From Lagopus muta (lineage: Eukaryota > Chordata > Aves > Galliformes > Phasianidae), in contig NC_064472.1 of assembly GCF_023343835.1 (NCBI RefSeq), positions 12,453,469-12,517,468 on the forward strand: a DNA stretch of 64,000 nucleotides, written 5' to 3'. The position numbers were made by a program, and so were the translations under genes. The notes under the pieces were generated by a model, which worked only from the letters and a program-made list of their open reading frames with translations, did not search any database and had not been told where the DNA came from. Positions 49,701 through 57,600 of the stretch are shown piece by piece (positions within the stretch are counted from its first letter, which is position 1; each line of letters opens with the position of its first letter).

Positions 49701-52700
49701 AAGTAAAAATCTAAATACATGCCACTAATCTCAATACCTATTTCTTAATTGAAAGCACTGATTACAAAAACAAAAATTTTATGTGAAAGGGGTGTAGATT
49801 ATCATTATCTCAACTATTTTAAGTTGACCAAAGCTGTACGGCTATTTTTCATATAAGAACTCAGAGCTGCTGTTCAATTAAACCATGTAATGCAACAATA
49901 AAAGAAAAAAGACGGTAGAATTGACATGTTTCAGAATTCTTAGGAGTCTAAGAGTCTAACCTACAACCATTACAAAATAAAAAATAAAGCTTAACCATTA
50001 AAAAATAAAAAATAAAGCTTAATCACCTGGTAAGCTACTTCATATAAGCAGCCGTCCTTTCCAGCCAGAAAGATACGTCCATTATCAGTGGATGTTATTG
50101 AAGAAATGTAAGTGTTGTCAGTAGGAAGTGAATAGAGAGGGTCTGGTAGAAGCTGCATTCCACCTGACAAACTGTCATTGAGTGATCCAGTACCTTAAAT
50201 AAACAAGAAATCTCTGGCTTTTAGTTTTTAAGTTCTATAAACAGTATAGATTGTATAAACATCAGACCTGTAATTAGAAACATTTCAAAAAACATGAAAA
50301 ATGATAGGAAATTTCGTAATTACTAAAATAAATCTGTAATAGCTATTATTCAGGATGACCTACAGAGTAATGAATCTTGCTATTAAAATAAAACACTCAC
50401 TGCATACGTTTCCAAGAAAGGAAATATCATTATCTCCTCTCAACCCCAACAATTCTGAATCAAATTTCTGCATATCTCTTTCACTGGAAAAAACTGTAGA
50501 AAGGGAACAAAGGATTATTATTCTCTCATTTTCTCAACTTTTTTTTTTTTTTTAATTAATATAGATAACCATTAAAATGGTATCAGGTTCCTTTTTTTCC
50601 TGTGGTTTGAAACAAATGACAACTAGATTAACAAACCACACTCACCGCCTTTTTATCTTGATTCATGGCTATCTCTTCTTCCCCTTATGAAGTTTAATTA
50701 AGAGGAATATCTGTTTCAAATGCTCTTTCCACATTAAACATGTGAATAGTACTACTCTACCGTCCCACATCAGTCTGGGATCCAGAAGGTACTCCCCCCA
50801 TAAAAATGAAATTATTGTACCTTGTCTGTAACATGATTTAAAAATCACCACAAGTGTGGTCTTGTTTTCAGCTTTAATCTGTTACTGATAACATGACCAT
50901 GCATGCATACTTGCATAATTGTTAATGCACAACCAGTTCTTTAATTTACATAAATAGAGAAATATAAAAAAAAAGGAGATAACTACCTGCTTGTGTATTT
51001 GCACAGCTGAGCCCTAAGATCACAATATCCACAGGGGTTGCCAGAACAAGTAAGTGTCGTACGTGAGGCTGAAATATGCCTAAAGAAGGAAAAAAAACCA
51101 AATTTTACTTTGCAGTCAAGCTCGCAAGACTCACAATGATTGTATCAACCATATTAATGAGATGCAGCAGATGGTTAGAAGTAACAGTCATTTCTGAGGG
51201 AAGTGGGGCTGATTAGTCTGGAGAAGAGGAGGCTAAAGGGAGACTTTATTTCTCTCTTCCAATACCTGAAAGGTGCTTACAGCGAGAGCGGGGTTGGTCT
51301 CAAGTTGCGCCAGGGGAGGCTCAGGTTGGATATGAGGGAACACTTGTTTACACAACGGGTTGTTAAGCACTGGAATAGGCTCCCCAGGGAAGTGGCTGAA
51401 TCACCATCCCTGGATGAGTTGAAAAACCGTTTGGATGTGGTGCTCAGGGACATGATTTAGCGGAGGGTGGTTAGTTAGGGTAGTATGGTTAGGTTGTGGT
51501 CTAGAAAATTCTAGAGCTACAAAGGAGTAATAGTCAGCTGTTCAGCTTCCACTTCATGAAATACAAGAACTCAAAAACATTTTTTTCTTAAAAAACACTT
51601 TTTTCTTAATTAACTACAATTCTCTTATAAAGCTACTTCAATGTCTATTTAAATATTATGTCACGTTATTAGGTATCAAATGAACTGCAAGCGCTAGAAA
51701 TCAGAATCTCTAGGAAGTTATTGTGGCAACGTATTACCAGCATAAATGTTAGTACGACACGAGATTTCTTCCAAGCTCATCAATGTGATCTTAACATTAA
51801 TTTTCACCTGTAATTTATTAGATCATTTTTCTAAGAACAAAACAATTTATCTTGCATATATACCAAGTAAAACACAGGTTTTTACAGAAGTACATACAAA
51901 AACCATATATAAAAGATCAGTTACTTTTTAAGTCTAATTGCTGTCATATACTTCTTACCTCCCTTTGGCTTTACAAGACCCACTGCAAGTATAGTTTCAC
52001 TAAGGCCATCAAAGTAAGTCAGATCGCCACTGTTAACAAAACAGGAAAAAAAAACCATGCAATTGCATAAGCCGTGTCAGATGTCACGTAGTAGCAAAGT
52101 AAACAATATCAGATACCCGTATTTTAGAATTCTTAGTACTTTTTAAAACATTTTGAATACATATTGTTATGTTTGGAAGACATCTTCCCCCTTTTGCTTT
52201 AGGTGAAAACAGATCCAGCAGAACAGAATGACAAATCTCTCTAAGGGAAAATTTTAAACCTGAAATCAAACTGCACTATTTTATGGTTTTGGTTTTAGTT
52301 AATTTACACAGTCCACTCTGAATTACATTAACTAGCATCTGTAATGACAACATCTAGAGAAAGGAACATATATGGCATCTTTTTTGTATCAAAAAATATC
52401 TATCAAAAAGAAGTTCCAACCTCCTCCCTAGCAACCTAACACCATAAAGAATTCTATTACCTGGTAAATAGTTAATTAACATGCTTTATACTCTATGACA
52501 CAATGGAAACGTAAGGGGAGGAGTGATGTGAGGATAAAACAAAACACAACAAATTCTATAAAGAAATTCTTAATATTCATACACATAAAAACCACTAGAA
52601 AATAAGCAGAAAAAAAGAATCTGACAAATCTGGATATTAAAAACTGCCATTTGAAATGGTTATTAGATTATTTTCAATTTTATGCATCCCTCAAACAAGT

Positions 52701-55352
52701 TACGCAGGAAAGCTTCCATCACACAACCTTAAAAATAATTAAGAGTATACAGCCACACTACTACTAAATAACCACTGATCACTATACTTACCCAATCTAC
52801 TTAGAAGAGTCAGACAATTAATACACTTTTTCAACTTTTTTACTTTCTTTGGCATAATCAAAGCCTAGCACATATAAAACAGGATTTATAGGATATCATC
52901 TAATGCTGAAATCTAAGAAAAGGTACTTTAAATAGTTCTTAGTAGTTTAAGTAGTTCTTTCATCTCTAGAGAATTTGTCAACATTATAACTCTCAAAACT
53001 CCTTCAACACTTGCTACTCAGAAGTTTTAGTAAAAAACTAAAAGAAATCAAGGTAACTTCAACAGAACCGCACACCTCTGCATTGCAGGTAAGCAATCTC
53101 CAACTATAACAATTGCTTAGTTAAGACATAATTATCAACATTATATAATCCAGAACATGTTCTAAACATACCCATCTTCATAGTTCCACATAAAAATGTC
53201 GCTGTCAATTGTTAGCCAAGCTCTGCTGATTTCTGGAAATACTCCCATCATGCAATTGCATTGCATATCTGAAGTAATACTGATGTAAGGAAGAAATGAG
53301 TTCAGACCAGCAAAGGCAATCTCCTTTGGAATATTAAAAAAAAACAAACCTGCTCTAGATAGAACAGTACACAAACTATGTACCATAAGCGCCTGAAGTT
53401 CCTTATACAGGAACTAATTCCACCAGCGTCTCTACACAAATTGACCTTATTACCACTTGGAGCCTTGAAATAAGGATATAAACAATATCAAAGTTCATTA
53501 ATAGGAGTCTGACAGAAGTATTAGGGAAAAAAGATTATAAAAGTGTAGAAGTTCAATACTAGTACTGTCACATACAAAACCCAACACATTATTTTTCAGC
53601 AGGATACGTCCAAATTGCTCCACTAGCTCTGGGGGAAGTGGGACTCTGCGAACCGAGCTGATTTCTGGAAGATTAGGGATAGACAGCAAGCCTGGACCTT
53701 GCAAAGGATAATCCATATCTGTCATGCCAGAAACAGTAGGGCTACCTGCAATTAAGAACAACAAAAATTAGTGTTCCTATAAATAATTGGATGTTTTCAC
53801 ACACACAAAGAAAATTCCCTATTTTCCTCAATTTTTTTTCTTTTCCTAATCTGTGAAAATAAATCTGAAAAGATTTACAAACTAACTACTAGAATAATTA
53901 ATCTGGCCCCAAGCTACTTTTTATGCTGTTTTCTCCAAGATCCTCTCTTGCCCTTTTTTCATTTATTGCCTATGACCTGGCAATAAATGTCATGTGAGCA
54001 AGCCAGGAGATACTCATTCACCTAGAAAAAGTGTATTCTTAGCTCTTAGCATAAAGTTAAACTTCCCAAGGCTCTATATTATCTTATGTAATGCAACTCT
54101 CTGATGGCACAGGCAACTACACTTCTGCTACGCACTCATACTTTTATCTGAAGGCATCCCAACACCCACTGGATGCACACTGACCAGATCACCCACAGTG
54201 CCTCCTTACTGCTCACTCATACAGGCTGGTGGTTGTACGAAGTAGGAAATGCTGCTGTGACGTTTCAGAAAGGACACAGCGTTTGAGAAAAGCTACACCC
54301 TACATCTTAACTAGGAAAGGCTGTTCTGAAAGTAATGCTTCCTATTTTGTTGGCCAGAACATAAGTGGATGATGGAGTACGGCAGCAGACACTGAACCTT
54401 CCCGCCAATATTCCATTACATTTTCTTGCCCTCTGACAGATGGCAGCAGAGGGAGAGTCTGACAAAATGGCATCCGACATGGAAATGCATGGGAAGCAAA
54501 GATGTGTCACTGAATTTCTCCATGCCAAAAAATGGCACCCACTGGCATCTTTCATTGCTTGTTGAATGCCTGTGGCGACCAAACAGTGGGTGTGAGTACA
54601 GGAAAACGTTTCAGCAGCAGTGGTGGCTGCAGGTCACCTCTGCTGGTGCAGATTGTGGCATGCAGGTTCATTTTCACGACTGGTGAAAATGCATAGCTAA
54701 TGATGACAACTATGTTGACAGTGTTTTGTAGCTAGGAATTTGCCTTATCAAATAGTGTTATTTTTCTCTATGTAACTCTTGCATTTTCCTTTAATCAAAA
54801 AGGAGGCATTTCTTTCAGAGCAACCTAACTACACGTGACATGTGGCTACTGAGAAATCAAAGTCATTCAAAGTAGCCTGAGAGAGAAAGTGAGGCTGCCC
54901 ATGCTTTCAGGATGCCGCTGGATGCCTGGCAACACGAGGCGCACCGCACAGTGGAAACCAAACGCCCAAATCCCTTCGGGGGAGACAGGACCCAGGAGCG
55001 GTACATGTCCGCTTCTCACACTGCGCTGCCTCTATTACGAGGCCCGGCCGCGACAGATCCAGTCCCGCTACCGCCAGGGCCTCGAGGGACCATGGCGGCC
55101 CGGGGCGGGAGGTGGAGCCCGGGCTCGCGTGGCTGCCCTGCGAAGGGCGGCGGGAGGGGAAGCGGGAGCGGGGCGGCTGAGGCGACGCACGCGAAGGTTG
55201 ACGGGGCGCTGCTCACCGGGCGCGGGCACAGCCAGCAGCTCGGACAGGTCCGGGTAGCAGCGATCGTCTTGGATTTGTCGATCGACGATGCGGCCCGCGA
55301 TCTCCAGCGCCTCGTGCCCGGCGGGCGCCGCGGGGCTGATGGCGGCAGGCAT
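18487..55352 (-). CDS. NUP155: NUP155, complete, 35 coding exons
   Basis: Scaffold nucleoporin of the nuclear pore inner ring. It anchors the pore to the membrane and binds NUP35 and the NUP93 subcomplex (family knowledge). The 35 exons, listed in the three block entries below, sum to 4167 nt: 1388 residues plus stop, against 1391 in human NUP155. The start ATG at 55352 gives [10 protein letters not shown], with a GCCGCC context. The stop is TGA at 18487-18489 after LQAKLERLH. Architecture: an N-terminal beta-propeller of about 500 residues, then an alpha-helical solenoid. Thirty-three introns are GT-AG and two are GC-AG. Intron 15 holds a near-intact retroviral element. The gene is divergent from WDR70 and lies upstream of CPLANE1 on the same strand. 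Confidence 0.98.
23998..24165 (+). repeat. Copy A of an intronic direct duplication
   Basis: Shares CATGCTGGCAGTTACTG-, CATTATAAAATTCTGCATCA- and CATACTTAAAACAGGAAA-type blocks in order with 26131-26345, about 2.18 kb away in the same orientation. It lies in NUP155 intron 28. It may be a local duplication or two copies of an unrecognised dispersed repeat. Confidence 0.75.
24939..25090 (-). repeat. Tandem duplication of the NUP155 exon 26 donor junction
   Basis: Two direct copies about 80-84 bp apart: unit 1 about 24939-25010 (intron) and unit 2 about 25023-25090 (containing the real donor). Over the 40 bp around the junction they match at about 36 positions. The intronic copy keeps the last eight codons of exon 26 (SNEEAGHH) and a GTAAG donor. 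Confidence 0.85.
26131..26345 (+). repeat. Copy B of an intronic direct duplication
   Basis: The partner of 23998-24165, in NUP155 intron 24. The core 26213-26341 matches at well over 80% by eye, with a weaker match extending to AAAAAAATTTTGCT near 26136. No coding content. Confidence 0.75.
26587..44247 (-). CDS. NUP155: NUP155 exons 15-24: linker and start of helical solenoid
   Basis: Exons: 44153-44247, 36625-36713, 34942-35004, 34683-34836, 33945-34011, 32946-33064, 32667-32770, 31001-31134, 27743-27934, 26587-26725, encoding residues about 537-921. Exons 16-18 encode a proline/serine-rich linker that diverges most from the human sequence (for example [15 protein letters not shown]). Exon 18 returns to the conserved [20 protein letters not shown]. 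Exon 23 (192 nt) is nearly identical to human as remembered: [20 protein letters not shown]. At the exon 21/22 junction the called acceptor (CAG before CTGAGG) adds one Ala relative to human. The 7.4-kb intron 15 (36714-44152) carries the ERV. Confidence 0.95.
27078..27705 (-). mobile_element. CR1 LINE fragment beside NUP155 exon 23
   Basis: Reverse-strand CR1 from its 3' end (AATCACAGGACCGTGGAACG, GCCTGGAAGGGATCTTAGAG) through the GGCTGCAACTGTGTGTTACC region to the 5'-truncated side (AGAGTCACTGGTAAACTTGC). Its edge lies about 38 bp from the exon 23 donor of NUP155. Same strand as NUP155. Confidence 0.85.
28826..29068 (+). repeat. Older solo LTR, interrupted by CR1
   Basis: Begins TGTATGGGAACTG and stays collinear with the ERV LTR through the GGCACAGGTGAAGGCAATTC stretch and a CATTTAAG box, ending near GGGTGAGTAA where a CR1 copy starts. 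A short T-rich stretch after the CR1 (from about 29984, TTTTTCTCTTCTGTTATAG) may be the displaced LTR tail. It lies in NUP155 intron 22, antisense. Confidence 0.75.
29069..29985 (+). mobile_element. CR1 LINE, 5'-truncated
   Basis: Starts in the CACCCTCAGTAAGTCTGCAG (FADD-adjacent) segment and encodes a 161-codon C-terminal ORF2 piece (29182-29667; [33 protein letters not shown]). It ends GATTCTATGATCTATGATC. It lies inside an older LTR in NUP155 intron 22. A short internal duplication (GGGAGACCTTA at about 29627-29648) shifts the frame. Confidence 0.9.
30085..30490 (+). mobile_element. Old CR1 LINE fragment
   Basis: Degraded CR1: ACAAGGAGAGACTGAAAAA, GTTTGTTCAGCCAGGACAG, AACACTGGAACAGGTTGCCC and CTAGACATGATCCTGGACAA in the right order. 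No reading frame survives. It lies in NUP155 intron 22, 100 bp after the previous CR1. Confidence 0.7.
31135..32666. other. NUP155 intron 21
   Basis: About 1.5 kb of AT-rich intron with short chance ORFs on both strands. Nothing recognisable. Confidence 0.6.
35005..36624. other. NUP155 intron 16
   Basis: About 1.6 kb of intron. Overlapping 112- and 115-codon ORFs on opposite strands near 35654-36007 show no recognisable protein. A T-run at 36191-36208 is the only low-complexity tract of note. Confidence 0.6.
37823..38137 (+). repeat. 5' LTR
   Basis: 315 bp, TG...CA, beginning TGTATGGGAAC and ending GGTTATACA. U3 features: AP-1-type TGAGTCA at 37837-37843 and 37881-37887, and the odd palindrome TCACCTGAGGTGA at 37864-37876. 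Two inverted E-box arms lie at 37897-37907 and 37913-37923. An inverted pair of CACCC/KLF-like boxes lies at 37931-37942 and 37944-37955. A TATA-like TATTTAAG is at 37964-37971. No AATAAA polyadenylation hexamer is present. Protein binding is inferred from motif identity only. Confidence 0.95.
38139..38154 (+). other. Primer-binding site, probably tRNA-Arg
   Basis: TGGCGAGCCAGGCAGG lies one base after the LTR terminal CA. It matches the complement of the 3' end of vertebrate tRNA-Arg(ACG), as I recall it, at 15 of 16 positions. Only 23 nt separate it from the gag ATG, so the leader is unusually short. Confidence 0.6.
38178..39749 (+). CDS. gag-like ORF of the ERV (ENS-1/ERNI-like), intact
   Basis: 523 codons from the first ATG (38178) to TGA (39747-39749). 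A longer reading would start at a TTG inside the LTR/PBS junction and is not credible. Residues about 97-123 form a heptad-like coiled coil ([20 protein letters not shown]). Residues about 211-241 resemble a capsid/major-homology segment (a Q, then E, then an LLRL pattern). There is no CCHC zinc knuckle; instead the C-terminus is basic ([17 protein letters not shown]). No frameshift or stop is seen, so it could be translated. The chicken ENS-1/ERNI protein is a coiled-coil product of such an element and is of similar size (about 490 residues, from memory). Family assignment is inference. Confidence 0.8.
   Translation: MSLLWNFYKWVKGENNTPLEKMIPGQIPGFEGSPYYELAAIIEKWGPLRVMGNLSPYRMADYFQGLGKDILITKERQLAASMVAWPLLTALNHADSRNNTLETENQLLKDRIEKLEHELGVLTGKKPILHLPVSQIRNISINDDQAPESTDFVDQDNKKSKSDLECPIQTDPLEVRPVITQKTKKVQDRPAGVPPDQWPPAQTHLHVTARPYTATELMDLVQRFRQKPRESVPAWLLRLWDSGAESVVVNGPEISKLATMTVHPALRQRLYVGNQYRDENHSILEWLMAACRMVWPNKSDIPLHTGMWSSMEDLQNYIRELGVREAIYEDTFDGPDMVKFSAGMRDLILQQAPSHLYGTLVSILNPLVASEAVVQQAAQLVADLGETERLRTRRNIRFLEEAEVLPVNKTRMPATRAPRSGPIRVSRKQMFNDLIRAGVQFAKIDRQPNHVLLQLWRQLKDNQKFQSYPKKSRVRAIERVPTTTWNLEDFIVPNRKKKPPQVSRATMPEPSEAKELALAQFMQ
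39704..40510 (+). pseudogene. ERV protease and N-terminal RT, ended by an in-frame stop
   Basis: This frame is -1 relative to gag and opens at 39704, overlapping gag by 46 nt with no ATG at its start. Aspartic protease: the active-site DTGAE begins at 39857, and LGIDIL closes the domain near 40050. RT begins at about 40170 ([23 protein letters not shown]). The first catalytic Asp lies in the motif [11 protein letters not shown]. The frame stops at TAA 40508-40510, inside the RT palm, and continues in the same frame immediately after. This single lesion separates the two halves of pol in this copy. Confidence 0.85.
40511..43126 (+). pseudogene. ERV RT C-terminal half, RNase H, integrase, dUTPase-like
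   Basis: Open from the codon after the TAA to the stop at 43124-43126. The RT YIDD box is at 40658-40669. RNase H: TDG Asp at 41567, then AELRAV, CTDSWAV and a GNDEAD Asp. Integrase: an HHCC-type zinc site (LHQKLRH ... CQDC), then a D,D-35-E core with Asp at 42194, Asp at 42368 and Glu at 42476. An Arg follows the second catalytic Asp-Gln where families usually have Gly. From about 42770 to 42940 the protein resembles dUTPase motifs in degenerate form ([17 protein letters not shown], then [15 protein letters not shown]), a domain found after integrase in ERV-L elements. No env ORF follows. Confidence 0.85.
43127..43459 (+). other. ERV 3' untranslated segment and polypurine tract
   Basis: 333 bp with no ORF. 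It contains the direct repeat CGTCGCGATA at 43353-43362 and 43375-43384, strikingly CpG-rich, and ends in the purine tract GTGAAGGGGTGGAG (43446-43459) that abuts the 3' LTR. The purine tract fits the plus-strand primer. The role of the CpG direct repeat is unknown. Confidence 0.75.
43460..43774 (+). repeat. 3' LTR
   Basis: 315 bp, identical to the 5' LTR except for one base near the 3' end (43763). TATA-like TATTTAAG is at 43601-43608, and the inverted CACCC-type arms are at 43568-43579 and 43581-43592. It faces into NUP155 intron sequence toward exon 15 in antisense orientation, so a transcript starting here would run antisense to NUP155 exons 15 to 1 (inference). Confidence 0.95.
45172..55352 (-). 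CDS. NUP155: NUP155 exons 1-14: N-terminal beta-propeller region
   Basis: Exons: 55217-55352, 53608-53745, 53172-53268, 51959-52029, 50987-51079, 50027-50193, 49497-49602, 49158-49231, 48761-48852, 48526-48623, 47957-48109, 47438-47538, 45716-45886, 45172-45282. Together they encode residues 1-536. Diagnostic stretches are [20 protein letters not shown] (exon 2), [20 protein letters not shown] (exon 3), FSEDGDP across exons 7/8, [13 protein letters not shown] (exon 11) and [17 protein letters not shown] (exon 13). In the family this part folds as a seven-bladed propeller that faces the membrane. Exon sizes and phases are mutually consistent (137 nt in exons 33 and 136 nt in exon 1 begin and end in the expected phases), which is the main support for the boundaries. 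Confidence 0.96.
45943..46256 (+). repeat. Solo LTR of the same family
   Basis: Begins TGTATGGGAACT and runs about 314 bp, collinear with the ERV LTR, including the AP-1-like TGAGTCA, an AGGCAATTCACCTGTGC arm, a CCATTTAAGAG TATA-like box and the T-rich end. Many substitutions separate it from the intact LTRs, so it is an older insertion reduced by LTR-LTR recombination. It lies in NUP155 intron 12, antisense to the gene. No clear target duplication was found. Confidence 0.85.
49967..50022. repeat. 28-bp tandem duplication beside the NUP155 exon 6 donor
   Basis: Two adjacent 28-bp units starting CCATTA and ending AAGCTTAA (49967-49994, 49995-50022), differing at one base. The array ends 4 bp from the exon 6 donor (exon edge 50027). 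Confidence 0.85.
51185..51500 (+). mobile_element. CR1 LINE 3' fragment
   Basis: Encodes a short C-terminal ORF2 remnant ([20 protein letters not shown] ...), ending in GGTGCTCAGGGACATGATTTAG. The terminal octamer repeat has been lost. It lies in NUP155 intron 4, antisense. Confidence 0.85.
52030..53171. other. NUP155 intron 3
   Basis: About 1.1 kb, AT-rich, no repeat family or ORF recognised. Confidence 0.6.
54312..54827. mobile_element. Second mariner-type MITE copy
   Basis: Terminal inverted repeats CTGTTCTGAAAGTAATGCTTCC (left, from 54321; first 20 bases diagnostic) and its complement ending TTTCAGAGCAACCTA (right). Internal sequence is collinear with the 13150-13688 copy (GATGGCAGCAGAGG, AATGGCA, CATAGCTAATG). 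It lies in NUP155 intron 1, a few hundred bp from exon 1. Confidence 0.75.
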
Positions 55353-55640
55353 GGCGGCGGCGGGGCCGAGCGGAGGCAGCGGGGCCGAGCGGAGGCAGCG
55401 GGGCCGAGCGGGCGGTGGCGGGGCCGAGGAGCGGCGGCGGGGCCGAGCGGGCGGTGCCGCCCCCGCGCACACAGACAGCGCGAACCCGCCGCTCCGCACC
55501 CCGCCAAATCCCGACAGGCCTCGCGCGGCTGACGCAGTTCCGCCTTCCGGAGATGGAGGGGGGGGCTGAGGCGGAGGGGCTGGGCGTGTGATAAGAGGTT
55601 GCGTAATGGCGGGGCGGGGCGCGGCTGGCGGGCGGGTTGG
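55000..55640. promoter_or_regulatory. NUP155 CpG island promoter and 5' UTR
   Basis: A very CpG- and GC-rich block spanning NUP155 exon 1 and its upstream sequence, ending at about 55640. It contains GGGCGGGGC-type Sp1/KLF boxes near 55610-55625 and ATGGCGGC cores compatible with YY1 at 55092-55099 and 55351-55358. It also includes the five-copy GC repeat just upstream of the start codon. No TATA box is seen. The initiation site was not located. Confidence 0.7.
55362..55450. repeat. Five-copy ~19-bp GC-rich tandem repeat next to the NUP155 ATG
   Basis: The core GGGGCCGAGCGG (slightly varied in the fourth copy) recurs at 55362, 55381, 55400, 55420 and 55439, spaced 19, 19, 20 and 19 bp. The array begins about 10 bp upstream of the NUP155 start codon, so on the minus strand it is 5' UTR or core promoter. 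Repeated GC-rich units here could form stable RNA structure (inference). Confidence 0.85.
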
Positions 55641-55849
55641 AGCGGTGGTCCGGGTCTCTGCAGGAGAGCCGTGCTCGCGGCTGTGTGTTTGGTGCGGTTC
55701 TGTTGCTGGCTTTTGGCCTCAGCGACAGCCGTGCTTGTGAGGCAAAAGATGAAAGTATTTGTTATGTTCCCAGTGCAGTTATTAAGGGAAATAAGACTCT
55801 CAACCCGCTGAAGTTGAAATGGAAAGTTTTGTTAGTATCAGTTATGAAT

Positions 55850-56070
55850 TCCTTTTGCTAAACTAAAATACGGGTTCTAAAAGTAATACGTTCATGGCTG
55901 TTGCTGAACAAACGTGTCAGTGTGGAACAAAAAAGAGCACAGGCCCCTCTGTGGGCATACACACAGACTGAGCTGAAGTGCAGGAGCAGAAGTCGCCTTA
56001 ATGTAGCAGTCATGTTTATGATGAGGGGGTTTACAAAATCCGGGGTCATCCATCGCTGTCACTGAGATGC
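55850..56070. other. Possible mariner-related fragment upstream of NUP155
   Basis: GGGTTCTAAAAGTAATACG at 55872 resembles the left terminal repeat of the 54312 mariner copy, but the following 180 bp do not match it. It could be a different mariner family. Weak. Confidence 0.3.
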
Positions 56071-56424
56071 AGTGTGCTGGCTTGGCTCAGGGCTCTACTA
56101 AGGGCTGTGTGCTGTCTGGGCACGACATGAAATGTACATCTGTTAGTGTTAAACTAACAAAGATGACTAACAAAGAGAGCTACAAAGATGGTTGAAGGGT
56201 CCATAAGGCAAGTGTTGGGACGCTGCTCTCAGACATTGGGTTTGCACTATGAGTGGTGCTGCGTGGAGCCAAGAGTTGTGTCAGTGAGCCTTGCAGGTCC
56301 ACCAACTCAGAATACACTGTTTGTGAGCACAGTAGCTGTGCTTTGCATTACTGAAATGCTTCCAATGTTGGAAACTGGAGAAGCTGGCTTTTGTGGGACG
56401 AGCCCATTTTTTATACATCACATT

Positions 56425-57045
56425 TAGTGTCCTGATCCATCAGAAGAGGGGTGGCCAGCAGGGACAGAATGGTGATTGTCCCCCTCTACTCTGCTCTTGT
56501 GAGGCCCCATCTGCAGTACTGTGTCCAGGTCTGGAGCCCCCAGGACAAGAAAGACAGAGCTGTTGGAGGGGGTCCAGAGGAGAGCCACTAGGATGATCAG
56601 GGGGCTGGAGCATCTCCCCTACGAAGTCAGGCTGAGGGAGCTGGGCTTGTTCAGCCTGGAGAAAAGAGGCTGCAGGGTGACCTCATTGCAGCCTTTCAGT
56701 ACCTAAAGGGAGCCTACAAACAGGAGGGGAATTAGCTCTTTGAAAGGGTAGATAGCAGCAGGACAAGGGGAAATGGTTTTGAGGGAGGGAAGATTTAGGT
56801 TGGATGTCAGGGAGAAGTTCTTTACAGAGAGAGTGGTGAGGTGCTGGAACAGGCTGCCCAGAGAGGCTGTGGATGCCCCGTCCTTGGAGGTGCTCAAGGC
56901 CAGATTGGATGCGGCGCTGGGCAGCCTGGTCTAGTATTAAAAGTGGAGGTTGGTGGCCCTGCCTGTGGCAGGGGGGTTGGAGATTCATGATCCTTGATGT
57001 CCCTTCAAACCCTGGCCATTCTGTGATTCTGTGTGATTCTGATCA
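56425..57045 (+). mobile_element. CR1 LINE fragment between NUP155 and WDR70
   Basis: Collinear CR1 3' end: ACTGTGTCCAGGTCTGGAGC, GGTCCAGAGGAGAGCCACTA, TGAGGGAGCTGGGCTTGTTC, CAGGCTGCCCAGAGAGGCTG, ending TCTGTGATTCTGTGTGATTC. It sits in the head-to-head spacer, its 3' end about 170 bp upstream of the WDR70 ATG. The reading frame is broken. Confidence 0.9.
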
Positions 57046-57109
57046 CAGCAGCTGTCTGGCTCCAGAACCGTTCCGAACGCCCTGGTGGCTGACAGAAGGG
57101 CTGACCCCT

Positions 57110-57600
57110 GACACGTAAAAGACTGCGTTCGCCCTGTGAGGCGGTGCCGGCGGCTGCTCCTTTCTCCGCCCCGCCGCTTCCTGCCGCGGCTGTTGTGGTT
57201 CCGGGCCGGCCGCAGCATGGAGCCGCCGGCTGCTGAGGGTGGTGAGTGGCGGGCCGGGCCGGGCCGGACTCAGCCTTGTCGCTTCTCGCTGACCGCCGTT
57301 ATTTTCTCCCTCTCCTCTTTGCAGACGCTGAGATGCAGGCGGGAGCCGACCCGGAGCTAGCGGCCACCATGGGCTTCTCGGGCTTCGGTGCGTTGCGATG
57401 CGGGACGGGGAGCGACTGAGGGGAGGCGGGGCATCGCTGCGGCCGGCGGACCTCGGCGAGGGGCTCGGGCGGGAGGCGAGCGGCGGGGCCCGGTGACTCG
57501 CACTGCCTGGGCGGCCCGTACCGCCCCTGACCGGGCGAGCCGCGATGACCGTCCGCTTGTCTGCGTTTCTAGGGAAGAAGGCTCGGACTTTCGATCTCGA
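57110..57600. promoter_or_regulatory. WDR70 CpG island promoter
   Basis: A CpG-rich, GC-rich island covering WDR70 exons 1-3 and about 100 bp upstream. It is separated from the NUP155 island by about 1.5 kb that includes a CR1 copy. No TATA box was seen. The two islands form a head-to-head promoter pair with 1864 bp between the start codons. Confidence 0.65.

Noticed and set aside
55353-55499. In-frame upstream extension of NUP155 through the GC repeat
   Set aside because: It would start at GTG with no ATG, and the 55352 ATG matches the family's start region.
55016-55569. Long ORFs on both strands over the NUP155 CpG island
   Set aside because: GC-rich DNA lacks stops. Their composition (Arg/Ala/Pro/Gly) is typical of spurious ORFs; only the exon 1 frame is supported.
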